From the NCBI GenBank assembly GCA_963678705.1, contig OY783218.1, positions 2,924,152 through 2,988,151 of the forward strand: a DNA stretch of 64,000 nucleotides, written 5' to 3'. Each line of letters starts with the position of its first letter. Positions within the stretch are counted from its first letter, which is position 1. This document shows, piece after piece, positions 34,960-47,700 of the stretch. The DNA is from Panorpa germanica. Taxonomy: Eukaryota; Arthropoda; Insecta; Mecoptera; Panorpidae. Position numbers and translations under genes: made by a program. The notes beneath the pieces were generated by a model, which did not search any database, was not told the origin of the DNA, and was given only the letters and a program-made list of their open reading frames with translations.

Positions 34960-35190
34960 TTGAAACCCTATTATAACCAAGCACATTACTTTCTGGTTTT
35001 CTACAATAGAAGTTATAACATGACTTAGACAAGTCTGTCAAAAACACACGCTTTGTAATCGAAAGGTACACCTTGCAACCGCGAAAGGATAATAACCAAA
35101 ACAAGATGTCCGCATGTTAATGCAACTGTCGCTAATTACTGGCGTGCTACATTTATAACATTTTGGTCGGATTGATTATTTCAATTCTAA
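34960..35190 (-). pseudogene. 5' relic of a fourth carboxypeptidase gene
   Basis: The promoter, leader and first exon of genes 2 and 3 can be aligned here, including TTATAAATGTAG, GACAGTTGCATTAACATG and CCTTTCGATTACAAAG. The coding frame is shifted by small deletions and the rest of the gene is missing. The LINE fragment at 34556-34920 lies where the downstream exons would begin, so it or a nearby deletion probably removed them. Confidence 0.75.
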
Positions 35191-35237
35191 AAACGACAGT
35201 TTCCTTACGGGCTGGAAAGATTTTTTTTCCTTAATTA

Positions 35238-36270
35238 CCCAGTAAACATTTTGGAGTAAATTCTACTTAATTTCTATTACATATAATGAGTTTTTTGTCT
35301 GGAACGTGTTCGCTTTCTATTCAGTCGTTCATAGGAAAGGCCCTTTTTATGAGCTACAGACATCGCAACGACGGTTCACTGCTGAATTAAAAGCGACTCC
35401 AGTTTATGATTTATGACCGGAGTTATAAACTTGACACAGTTGAAGGCCTTTTGTCTTTGTCAGGGATGGCAGGGGTATAAAACTTAATGGAATTCTACTT
35501 TTTAGAGTCTGCAAAACATAAATATTTAAATGAAGAAATAAATAGATGTAATCTTTAGTACGGATCGTGATTTCTTTAATGAATATTATTCATCTTCAAC
35601 AATACTCGTTATATTAGTTTTTTACATTGTTTTGGTGATTCAAAAATCCACGATCGGCAGGTCTGCGTTAGGTTTAAAACCTCTGTCTTAGCATCGCTGC
35701 TTAGAGTATTCGTTTAAACACATTATATTCGGGGATTGAGGGAGCAGCGTGTGCCTATTACCATTAAAGAAATATTTGTTGAAAAAGGATAGCATATACT
35801 TTAAACATACTGTACTGAACGAAATACTATATAAGTATACAAGTGTAACGGTGAAAAATATATTTTACTTGTCTAACCGCATCTCGTTTCTCTCTCACTT
35901 TGGAATGAAAATGAACTAAAAAAAAATACATCCAAGTGTGAAAGAAACAACTGCTACATAATGAGTGATGTTGGAAAAAGAAAGAATATTATTTTGAAAA
36001 AATTCTAACAATTAACACAAAATCTGTGACAGGTAGAGAATCAGTTTGAACTAAAAGCGACTTTTGTGTACCAATTTTGAACTATTAACGAACTTGCTAA
36101 GACTACATATATCAGATTTTATTTCACAAAATCTTGACAGGTAGGGAATAAATTTGAACTAAAATTGATTTCTGTGTTGTTGCTTCGAACTTGTAAAGCG
36201 TTTTAGAATTGAATTGTACGAGTGACTCGAACGTCACTACATAGGGCACTTCACCAAATTGTTTACTGGG
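35238..36270. mobile_element. CCCAGTAAACA-end transposon, copy 2 (1033 bp)
   Basis: Near-identical to 15941-16980, the same inverted ends, TA on both sides (35236-35237 and 36271-36272). The high identity suggests recent movement of the family. No transposase frame. Confidence 0.85.
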
Positions 36271-37219
36271 TACTGTCAACATTGGAGCCCACATACCACG
36301 TTTCAACTCTATTATAACATTGCCCCCCAAAATTCACGCCTCTACTGAACTTAAATTATTGGTAAATGTTCACAATTATGATTTAAATACACACGCCAAA
36401 TTTCAGTTTTCTACCTTTTCCAGTTCGTGAGATATTTATAAAAAAGTATTTTTTGAAAATTTCCAGTTTTTCCACATTTACTTCTTCCAGGGAAATTCAG
36501 AGTAAATTTCAGGGACGTAGAAAGTCTTAGAAATTCGTCCTCTACAAAAAGAAAAATAAAAAAGAAGAATAAAAAAATAGCTCAAAGCAAAAAACGACAG
36601 AAAGAATAGAAGTTGTGCACTGGGACGACCTAATTCCCAGTATACAATTGGTGGACCTGTGGAAATATGATTCATAATAATATAGAAAAGTGTTAATAGA
36701 AGAAAGAATCAGGGAATGCAAAGAAATGACCTTTCACTTTTTACCTTCCCAGGAAAAATTAATTGTATCCAGTCTTAGTTGACTGGCGGCGAGATCAATT
36801 GTGGCATCTCCGCCATAGTTAATATGACCTTGAACATCAGCGGTATTCTCTAATAGGTAAAACTTGTCTTCTAAAATTATTCTAATAAACACTAAAATTT
36901 TTGTACACAGAACGGTCTTGAGTAACAATTTATGCTTGAAAAAACTGAGTAAATGTAAGACAATTTATCACTGGAAATAAATTAACTTTTAATAGAATGT
37001 CCTAGTCATTACATGTATTATAATATAGCTGTATTTTTAAGAGATATGGTAAAACAATCAGTAGTTCAGTTGGTCTTAAAAAAACAATATACCTACTTCA
37101 CCATTTAGATAAATATAATACCTGTTTAAGTATAAATAGAGCAGAATTATCTTATCAGATAAAATAACAAGTTTTTTATTACAGTTAAAATGCATTTTAT
37201 GTTTTTATATGAACTTAAT
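36271..37219 (-). other. Spacer with a possible orphan exon
   Basis: Minus strand 36745-36855 reads NTADVQGHINYGGDATIDLA and onward to NFSWEG, between an acceptor-like CTATTAG and a donor AAG/GTAAAA. It looks coding but I cannot attach it to a gene. A segment at 36330-36690 resembles 58190-58690, so part of this is a dispersed repeat. Confidence 0.3.
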
Positions 37220-37836
37220 GGGCTTGTGTCCTCATTTTTTAGTGGTCGATTTATCAATTGTTTATTGAAACTGATGTTAATAAATGTGTATTGGCGTGTC
37301 TATTTTATTAAATATCTAAATGTTGACAGAGATATAGCAATTAAAAGTTTAAATTGTAGTTTTAGCGCTAGAGATGGTCGGCCATATTTGTATGACGTGA
37401 AATGCATTTTAACGTCAGTTATTTGTTGATTAGGTCAGTGCTGTGGTAATGTTTTGTATCTGTTTGTAGTCGAAATAATCAAATCAAGTCAAAGAATAAT
37501 AAGTTTTTATTTTCTTTATCCCTGCTAAGGTAGACATAATATTGGAATTTGATTGTTCCTTGAAATAGCTGTAAATATTATTTTATATTTTGATATATAA
37601 ATACATATAGCAGAGATTTATGAGCTGTAAGGTTAGCAACGGTTGGCATGCATTTGGAATGTGTACAACGTTGAATCCCTTTAATAATTAAAGAGACAAA
37701 ATGACGTTTTTAAATGTTAATATCTCCTAACATATAAGGAGTTATTAAAAAATAATTGAACATTTGAGGTTCTAGTAACCCACTTTATCAATATATAGTA
37801 CACTTTTATAAAAATTAAGACATAGGACACAAGCCC
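37220..37836 (-). mobile_element. GGGCTTGTGTCC-end MITE, copy b (617 bp)
   Basis: Same family as 17300-17932, inserted in the opposite orientation. Both ends are intact: GGGCTTGTGTCCTCATTTTT and AGGACACAAGCCC. Confidence 0.8.
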
Positions 37837-38168
37837 ATTATCTAAAAATCACTTGGCTTAGCCTTCAAGCGATAAAATGCAACAACAGTAACACCTTTTC
37901 ATGAGTTGCATTACTTTAGACATTTAATGATATTTGTTAATATATCATTAGAACTAATATCATTAAATCAATTTGTAGTAGGTTACTTTAAAAGAAGTAA
38001 CTCTTGTATAGAAACTATCGCGCTGCACTGATAAAGAAAAAAAAAGTTGTTTCCGGTAACACACATACAATATAACAGATATAAGTAGTATTTAAATAAC
38101 AGTATAACAATGTAAACATTTCATTATTCAAATATTTGTTGAACGATTTAAATTGTATCATTACGAGT

Positions 38169-39320
38169 ATGTGTAGAAAATTTATTTTGTTTGGACTAGC
38201 TATATTGCTTATTCTAATTCAAGGTAAGAATTAATTTAATCATTTAATATTTAAGTAATTCCTTGGTAAGTTTGGTCTATTTTCAATTCTAAGTCCTATT
38301 ACCGACGACCTTCTTTGTATGCTGTTGTGTGCCCATATATGTGGGCTACATCACTGCGTAACAAGTTTATGATTATGTATGTACATAATCAATTTAACTT
38401 AATAACAATCCATCTAAACAAATGTCACTCTGGTTTTGAGATCGAACCAGAAGATATACAGCAGTCAGTGCATCAACACTACCGCCCACTGTGTCGTCGC
38501 GTCAACCCATGATATATATAATATTTTACTTTTATTATTTTTTGATTATTCATGATTGATTAAATTTTATATTTCAATTCTCCGCGATACACATTGCACA
38601 AACCTGTGAACCAAACCGTATATTTTAGGCTACTCTTTACTAGATGTCGCTAGTACACACAAATATTTTTTAATGTAGTTATTATTCTTTAATTATATTA
38701 TTTTACTAATTTGCTGCAAGGTATTGATTTTAGCAACATTCAGAAGTATGTAATTTTGCCAGAATATGGACTCGATGTACATATCCAATTTCTTCTTATC
38801 TGGGATCTAATCCTTACTGAATTAATAAAGTCTTTGTAGTTAAAGCGCCAAAGTTTCTTTTCGGAGTTTCTAAGTTGGACACTTGTCAGTGATAGAAATC
38901 AGCATCGGTAATAAACCGACGTTAAATAAAATAAAATTTAAAAGAATAATAATAAATAAATAAAGAAACTTGGAAGGTTTTTTTAACTTTAGGTCATGTA
39001 ACATTTACATTTCATGTCTAGAGGGAATCGTATTTCAATAAATTTGTTTTCTACAGATATTCTCGTCTACAGTGGCGTGGTTCGCCGACAAGTACCTGAC
39101 ACTGCCACCTGGATTGCTATTGGAAAGCTTGCTATGAAATATGGTATAAAAGGTGATGTCATAACGACGTATTCTGAATTAAACGTCCACCTGCGATTTA
39201 AACATTAAATGCTCTAATGCTGAATATTCAATTTTTTTTCAAGGGACGCAAGAAATCCTTATCCCATTCGGCATGGATGTAATGAACATGACGCAAACCG
39301 AGTCACCTCCAAATCAGTAA
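38169..39320 (+). CDS. Predicted small secreted protein, 75 residues
   Basis: Three exons (38169-38223, 39057-39152, 39244-39320) give 228 nt with GT-AG borders and closed phases. The first exon encodes a typical signal peptide (MCRKFILFGLAILLILIQG). The mature part of about 56 residues starts DILVYSGVVRRQVP, continues WIAIGKLAMKYGIKGTQEIL and ends ESPPNQ. There are no cysteines in the mature part, and I recognise no family. The model rests on signal-peptide character, splice sites and phase only. Exon 2 may instead read through to a stop at 39206-39208, giving a shorter variant. The gene ends about 90 bp before the convergent CFAP157 stop. Confidence 0.45.
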
Positions 39321-39412
39321 AACGTCACGTATTTTGTTAAATTTATTTTTATTTACACAAATACCATGAAAAATAAAGGCAATTAAAAAGTTAGATATGT
39401 TTAGATGTTAAT

Positions 39413-42297
39413 TTAATCAGCCCCTTCGTCATTCTCCCCTTCGCCATCTTCACCGTCACCCATTTCCGTTTTTGAGTCATCGATCTCCACAAATATCTCT
39501 TCAATCGATTCCTCCTCCTCTTCGCCAATTTGTTCACCATCATCTGGTGGAATAACGGCCAAGAGCATTGCATTATCTTCAGCGACGACGCTTTGCCTTG
39601 TATCGAACGAATCTTCTTTCGTTGTATCTTCAGATAACATTGATTGGCTTACGGAATCAATCGGCGCGGCAAAATCGACGCTGCAAATTGTGGTGGATTC
39701 TCCTCGAGCTTCCAATGATTTTTCAGAGAATTTCGATGATGATTTGGAACTACTCTCACTGTAGCTCGTTGATACGTCTTTCTGCTTAACTTTCAACTTT
39801 GACTTCGATGGCACTTCTCCATCTCCTTTTATTTCCTCTCCCTCTTCCATTGGCTTTACTAACTCCATGGACGATTTCTCCAATATTATTGTTACTTTGC
39901 TACACTCTATCGATTTGGTAAGACTGCTTCTCTCCAGCGAGTGCAAAGTGTCCACAGAACTCGAAGGTTGTTCATCTACTCTCCTTGCGTACTCCAGCAA
40001 GCAGTAAATGTCCCGGAAATGTGTTTTGAACGCATCAACACCGAAATCTTGAGGAGATTTCTCTAGTAAGGCCAAAGTCGTCTTTACAGTGTGCTTGGCA
40101 TGTTTCATGATATCAATAATTCTTGACTTTTTGAATCGAAGCTCTTCCATTCGATGTGTCACGCTTAAATGCTCCGACATTGCGCATTCCAATTTCTGCA
40201 TCAGGAAATCTGATTTAACTTTGTACGAATTCAAATTAGTTGTAGTTTGCCTTAACGCTTCGCGCGTTATCGCAGCCTCTTTCTCTTTTAGTTTAAGATC
40301 TTTCAACTCATCCGTTAAGATAGTTTGTTTCTTCGCCAGTCTATCCAGTACACGATTCTGCATATTGTATTGCCTAAATAACTTGCACTTTTCTTCTTCA
40401 AGTAATTTAACGTGCAACTTTAGTTTCGGAACTTTTTCCTTCAGGTCGTTGTTGTCGTTGACCACTTTCATCATGGAAGACATCAAGGTGTTCAGCTCGT
40501 TGTTGACGGCGATGTTTTCGCGGACCACTCGACGCGTTGTGTCGGCAATGCACAACTCAGCGGAATCGTGGAAGTCGTTCGACAGCTGCATCAGATTCGC
40601 TTCCATTTCACGTCGCAGTTGATTCTTACCTATTGGCGAAATGTTGTTGATTACTTCGGAAATGAATTGGAAAACACGAATTAAATAATCCGTAAGAGTT
40701 GAAATCATACTTCATTTTTAAAGAATCTTTGAAAACATGCAATGAATGCAAGTTTCTTCCAAAATAGTTAGGCACAAAATCGAGGGTTAAAACTAAATGC
40801 GGCAAACAGACGGAAAAGGTACTAAACAAATGATTTTTACTAATTTGAGCACGCTAATTCCTAATATTTTGTTTACCCACCTAAGCTTTTATGATTGAGA
40901 TCTCCATGTTGAAAAAATGACGGCAAAAAACGGTTTCCTTGCAATATCTTCTTATCAGTGGGTCCAAACAATACTTATTATGAATTTGATGGAGACCTCA
41001 ATTTCGTACATTTTTTAAATATCTAAATGATATTGAGCTACACCGCTGCAATGTAGAACACCTCATTGAAAATTGATAATGACTCAAAACAGCGGATGAC
41101 TTTCAGCAGTGAGTGCATGCGCTTACAATTTTGTTCATATTTCTCTAACATATTATAGTATAGACATATCAACATATAATTTAAAAGTATATTCCTAGAT
41201 TAAAGTATTTACGCACCCCTCTCCTCCCCCTACCTACCCGCAATATATTTCCTCTCCATTTCATAAATTAATCGATTATGAGCCTTGAGTCTTGCTTCCA
41301 TCTGTTTTTCCTGCAACGAGAACTTCTTCATGAGTTCATCTCGCTGAATTCGGAACTCTTCCAGCGAGTGCAGTTTCCCTGTTAGCAAACTTGACTCAGC
41401 TAAAAGAGCTTCACGCATCATTTTGTACTCTTGAGTCATCTCCTCGATTTTCTTCTTATGTAAAGACGCAGTTTCTTCCTTTTCGTGCTCCAAATCCTTC
41501 AAAGTGGTTTTTAATTCTATAAATATATAAATTAAATCTATGTATTCAATTTTGGTTGACGAAGCTAGAATAACTTAATTAGCTAAAAACTTATATAAAT
41601 CTTTATCCCCTTTTTACCTTAAATGATTAGGTCTTACGGAATGGGTGTATGAATTAATCTTTTTAGGGGTCGATTTTTTAATTGTTGATTGATTTAGATG
41701 TTAATAAATGTTGACGGAGATATGGCAATTAACAGTTCGAATAGCAGTTTTAGCGCTACAGATGTCAGCCATATTTATGACGTAACATGTCTAAAAGTTC
41801 TGTGTTAAATATGCTATCTCTTTTACGCTCTGTTGGGGATGGCAACGAATCGAACATGACGTTACATGGCTTGGAATTTTCTATAACGTTGGTACCCTTT
41901 AATAATTAAAGAGAAAAATGACTATTTTAATTGTTAATATCTGCTAGAGTATAGCGAGTTGGAAAATAATAGGATATTTGAGGTTCTGGTAACCAACTTC
42001 ATAGAAATCAGGACATGGTTCAGAAGCTCATTGTTATTTACCATCAATTTGCTCAGTCTGCAAGTCGTTCATGCGCTTAATGTGCTCAATGACGTCATTG
42101 CGATCAGTTTCCACTGATTTCGCGAAACTTCTGTATTCGTTATTTTCACTTCTGACTTGATCGTTTTCGGACCTAAGCCTCGCTAGTTTCCTGTTTAGAT
42201 CCGTTATTTGAAGTTCATAAAATGCTACATCGATGGCTGGTAATTCTTCCTTTTTCGGTTTGTTATCTTTACCTTTCTTTGCCTTTTTTGGCGGCAT
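39413..42297 (-). CDS. CFAP157: CFAP157 homologue, coiled-coil cilia/flagella protein
   Basis: Three exons (42042-42297, 41238-41516, 39413-40629) total 1752 nt (583 residues), against about 520 in human CFAP157. The protein starts MPPKKAKKGKDNKPKK, a lysine-rich N-tail as in the family. FYELQITDLNRKLARLRSEN matches the conserved FYEIQIKDLEDRL block, and GKLHSLEEFRIQRDELM matches GKLAALEEFRLQKEELM. Nearly the whole protein up to about residue 440 is coiled coil. The C-terminus is acidic and serine-rich and poorly conserved. CFAP157 is needed for normal sperm axoneme assembly and localises to basal bodies. An ATG at 42297 is the first in frame. Intron 1 holds a worn MITE. The neighbour RSPH14-like gene is also flagellar. 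Confidence 0.85.
41640..42030 (-). repeat. Worn GGGCTTGTGTCC-family MITE in CFAP157 intron 1
   Basis: Shows the same internal order as better copies (GGGGTCGATTTTT, GTTGACGGAGATATGGCAAT, TAGCGCTA, TTTAATAATTAAAGAG, ACATGGTTCAGAAGCTCATT) with substitutions at the ends. Confidence 0.6.
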
Positions 42298-44787
42298 TTT
42301 CAAGTGTTTATATTTTTTAAATAAAGAATTCTAATTACCATATGTATATTTATATTATAATAATTAACTCTGTGTATATAATAGTTAATGATAAGATTTA
42401 GTTTACGATAAAAATGAGAAAAATGTATAAAATTAATTTAAAAAACAAAAGAACACTTAGATCTTGTTTTGTAAGATTAAGAAGCTATATTAAGGCTGGA
42501 GCAGGCTGGAGTCTACCTACAAAAAAATGTACTAAAACCTTAGAGCATATATATATATGGAGAGAGAATGCTGACCTGAAAATGTGTCCAAATGTGTCTC
42601 TATGCGCATGCGTCGAAAGTAACACTTGTCAAGTCAGAGCTGTCTAGATATAATACGTGACAGTTGTTAAATATGATATTATATTGATGTAGAATAATGT
42701 AGATATGTATAAATATAAATAAACTATGTATAAATATAAATATAACTAAAAACGTGAGTTCTGTCGACTGCAAATATCAACTGTGTTGGCTGTTATCCCT
42801 ACAGCAACATCTATGGCGTTCATGAGTATATGCTTTCATTGAAAGGTCACTGTTTCACCTGAAGATTTTAAGCCTATGATATTTTTGTTATGAAAGAGTT
42901 CATTTACAGTTCAGTTTCTCAAGGTCGTTCAATGAAATGTCTATTTTATCGACTACAAATGGCGAAACCATTTCACCTGTTGGAATACAAATGAATATAA
43001 AATTGATTCGTACTATAATTGACCTTAACAAAATTGTTTACTGGGAGTAGTTAAATCGAATGTAGACGACTTAAATGTTCTACAACAATGCTGCTGTACT
43101 ATGGAAAGAAACAAATTACGTTCAACGCGAATTAAATAAAATCACAATATTCAAAAGAGCTACAAAGTACGTCTCTTTTTAAAGACAAACAAACTTATAT
43201 CCCGAATATAACCCGAGGGTCATAATACCTGTTATTTTTATTTATTTATTAATACTATCTGTAAAATCTTAAAATAGATTTATATTTACCAGAATTTATT
43301 AGAAAAATATAGTGCTCTCAAGTTATGCTTATGAATATTTATATTTTAATGGATGCCGCTTTACATTCTTCTACATAATTCTTATTACAGTTCATGCATT
43401 CTAAATAAACTTAAAACTAATTGGTAAAGAACGCATACACAACCTATATTTTTATATAGATATTTCGCATTCTTTAATGTATTTCATTAGAATCTAATTT
43501 TGTATATTTTTAGTTCTGAAGTTCTGTAATAATTCTATTGTTTAATCAAATATTTTATCTTTCTTTGTTATTGAATCAACTAACAAAGTTATTGTCGTTG
43601 TTACTCTGGCATTGTGTATTCGAGCGTACCAGCCCGTACCAAGGCCACCAGCCGGTTTGGCAAATGCCTTTTTGTACCAATGTACTGTTCAATCATTATT
43701 AAAATATTCATTATTAACTCAAACTTCATACAGTAAACATCACTAAATATCTTTAACTTATTAACTAGCATCTAGAACAGTAAACATCTAAATTATCAAC
43801 TCCAACGTTCAACAGTTTAATAATTATAATAAAAGATTTTAATAGTGAATTGTATCACAGTAACATTGATACATATAGATATTCATTTAAGTTTCAATTA
43901 TTGTAATTCGTCAAGTGTATTTGTATAATAAATGTTTTATGTAAAATACTAGTGTTTCGCTGCTATTTGATTAAAAGCAAAAATAAAAAATTATTATTAA
44001 GCAATTAATAATAAAAAGGTCCTTCGAGAAGTTTTGGCGCAATCTATCGCTATCAAAGGAGTTGGATGCAATCGAGCAATCCGAGATTTGGAAACCGTCA
44101 ACATCGCAGATAAGCCAACCTCAAAGCTTATATAGATCCATAGGTCCAAACTCAATCAACCACTAATTATATCTCTTCCTTTTTCTTCTTGTGTCACTTT
44201 CTCTGTCTTTTACTTCACAATTTTAAACTCTATGTTACAACTTCTCTTTTTCCTCTCTCAGTTCTTCCTGTCACAGTTTTCCCTGACAAACTCCTTCCTT
44301 GTATCTTCTCAGCAGTTATTTCACTTACCTTCTTAGTTTCCTCTAATTCCCCCATTCTTCTCTGTACTTCCGTCATTCCCTCTTCCCTTCGTTGTTTCCT
44401 CTCATTAGTTCCTCCATCCTCTTTTCTCTCTTTATTTTGGTCTTGCATGTATCTCTAATGTGCTCCAATGTTTCTATTTCTTTCCTTTGCTATAAAACTT
44501 TAAAGAAATATTAATATTTTGCGTATCTATGACCGCACCCTAGATTAAAAACAAATTCAATTGAATTCAAATAGCTGTTTTGCTTTGCTTTGTTTTGTTT
44601 AGAACAGTTTACTACGAAAACAATTATTTTAAAATTCGAATCATATTTCTCTGATTTTGTAAATATTTCTTTAAAACAATACATGTAGACTTAGTATAGG
44701 GAGGAATTTTTTTTTTTAAATCTTTAATCATTCATATTTATGTATAAAAACTTTTCTTTTTAATTTAATAGAAATTTTCAGTCAAAA
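42298..44787. other. Spacer with repeat debris
   Basis: Contains an LTR fragment near 42540-42620 (same family as 50523-50916), a CCCAGTAAACA-type right end near 43030-43046 without a clear partner, and a pyrimidine-rich tract at 44160-44480. No host exon found before 44788. Confidence 0.45.
42540..42620 (+). mobile_element. LTR retrotransposon fossil, LTR fragment
   Basis: TAGAGCATATATATATGGAG and CTATGCGCATGCGTCGAAA match the outer part of the LTR-like unit at 50523-50916 in the opposite orientation. Only a short worn piece remains. Confidence 0.4.
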
Positions 44788-47700
44788 ATGTTTTCACCAA
44801 TGAAAAATGCTTATTTGCAACACATCATTAGCGTCCCACCGAGGGTGCTCAATCGCTCCATTAATGAGGGTAAGTGCCATTCATCGTTTTCGTAAGCTGA
44901 GCTGTTGAATTATAGCATTGATTCCTTCTACTGAAATGATGAGTCCATTTCGTGATAAGTTGGTTATGCCAAAGTGTGCAACGACGAGATGTGCTCTACA
45001 GGAAAATAGAATGCAGCAACTACTCTTATATGGGACACATTGAAGATGCGTATGATAAAGCTACTTCTCCTGTCGGAATACAAGTGAAGATAAAGTTGAT
45101 GCGAATTGCAATTGAAGCGCAATAATGATAGAAACGTCACAAAACAGGATGCCTCACCAAATTGTTTACCAGGTCTCTTCACCTACACCCCAATGTCTGC
45201 CTCTTTCTTCATTCCCTAGTCTAAATCTCGCCATCATTTATTTTCCTTACCTCCCTGTTTTTCTAGGTACTGCGGCAATCCTTTCGACCATAACTGACTA
45301 TCTGGTATTGTACTGTGTTTCATCCTATCCTTTATATCTCTTTATCAGATTCCGTACCTCTCCTCCTTCTTCTCTTAGTATTACTATGTCCGCCGACGCT
45401 GTACCACTTCCTTCGTAATACAGTCTCCTCTATTTATCCCATCTTGTATTTCACACATTTCTAATTGCGAGTAAATTCAATTTGTGTTTTTTCGTTGAGA
45501 CTGGCCCTGAATGCGGTGAAAAAGGTACATTCGGTCCTGAATTCGAGAAATCGAAACACCAAAACGTATTACTATATTATTATTGGAAATTGAAATGAAA
45601 TCTTTATTTATTCTAATATATTTTTAGCATTAGCCCAGCCAACAGATTGTGAAGACAACGAGCCACCATTCCTACCAATTCTATGTCCAAGACCATGCAT
45701 ATTTGCGCCAAATTGTGATCCAACACGGGCGCGGCATGCTTTCCTGCGATGGGCCATGCCAAAACTTGTGAGTTGAAACATTGAAATGCACTTGCCATAA
45801 ATCAGTGCATCAGCAAATATTTGAAAGATCAGCTTTCCTTTTAGATGAGAGAACTCCACAGCAAAGACATTGACACAACCAGAAGAGCACTAGCGTCTTT
45901 GTCAGACATCCTCCGTGATCCTGAAAGAGATTTTGAAGCCTACAAAATTGATATGGTACCCAGGTAACGGTAGAACTTTTGAAATATTTGTAGCTACTCA
46001 AGCATATAAGAAAATAACCTGAAAGATATTTTTCTTAGACTAGCTGACCTTTTACGTTCAGAAGATTCGTATACTCGAGAGAGAGCCTGTTTTGTATTAG
46101 GTAAATATTCATTTTGCTTCGTCCTACATAAGCCCTAATATACATGTCTAAACTTTTCAAATATTCAACCGGGTACTTTTAATTTATGTTATAAGATATA
46201 ACACATTTACTTTAATTAATATTTTTATAGACTACGTTTCTTATGTTTTGAAATAATTTAAGTAAGTGAACTAAAATCCATAAAATATTGTTAGTTTAAA
46301 AGATTTGTCACCGGGCTTTGTCGGCAGTATGACATATTATTGCAACATGCTTTCTGAATGCTTAAATGTACTTTTATTATGTGTTATCTCTACCTACTTA
46401 ATGGATTTTTCAGAATAGCGTTACTTGTTTAAAGGACCTAACTACCATTATATTTGTTAACACCCACATATCCTTTTCTCCACTCCTAGTTTTTACTTTA
46501 TAAAAACTGTATTACTACAATTCATAACATCATTCTTAGTTTAAGTTTCAAGCAAGGTACTTAGAGTAAAATTATTTGACATGGAATAAACCCCTTTAGG
46601 CGACCCCTGTTGGAATATTATATTTTCTTTCTCTGAAGAGAAGGAAGGATGAAGAGAGTGAAGTGTATACATTTTGAAGTGTACTCCCTTCATCTTGCTA
46701 AGGCAATAATGCTTCAACTATTAAGCTACTAGAGTTGTTGATAATTTTCTGTTATTTCTATATTTATCATGAGAAACAGACTTATACTAAAGACCTCTTC
46801 TGGCGGGATGTTCAAACGCACCAATTTGAAGACGAGAAACGTGCAGATATTCTTTTCTGGAAATTTTAAAATTATAACTTTTATAATATTTTATATATTT
46901 ATATTTTGAAAGGATCATTTTAAGTGTGTAGGCAGAAGAAGAAATAAAAGTGGCAGCAGGTACCATATATAACTTTAGTAATATGATATCAAATTTGAAG
47001 GTCGTCTTTCATGCCACGGACTTGGAGGAAGGAGGGTTATGACATCTCCGAAGCTACCAGAAAATCTGCAAATAGTAATTCAAGATCCTCATCCAATGGT
47101 CCAAACTCAAGCTATCAATACAGTGGAAATATTATCAAGGATACCATGGGGTAAATAACACGTTTCAGAAGTTCTAAAAGCTTGTAGTAATAACGGGCTT
47201 GTGTCTAATGTCTTAATTTCTACAAAAGTGTACTATATATTGATAAAGTGGGTTAGTAGAACCTCAAATGTTCAATTATTTTTTAATAACTCCTTATATG
47301 TTAAGAGATATTAACAATTAAAAAAGTCATTTTGTCTCTTTAATTATTAAAGGGATTCAACGTTGTACACATTCCAAGTGCATATGACATCACAATCCTT
47401 GTGTAAGGTTACCAACTTTACAACTCATAAATCCCTGCTATATGTATTTATATATCAAAATATCAAATAATATTTACAGCTATTTCATGGAACAATCAAA
47501 TTCCACTATTATGTCTGCCTTAGCAGGGTTAAATAAAATAAAAACTTATTATTCTTTGATTTGACTTGATTATTTGACTACCAACAGCTGCAAAACATTA
47601 CCACAGCTCTGATCTACTCAACAAATAACTGACGTTAAAATGCATTTCACGTCATACAAATATGGCCGACCATTTCTAGCGCTAAAACTACAATTCAAAC

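Noticed and set aside
42414-42647. 77-codon plus-strand frame after CFAP157
   Set aside because: It overlaps an LTR fossil fragment and shows no protein-like features.
44160-44480. Pyrimidine-rich stretch open on both strands
   Set aside because: Low-complexity CT-rich DNA with no recognisable domain or splice structure; a coding role cannot be supported.
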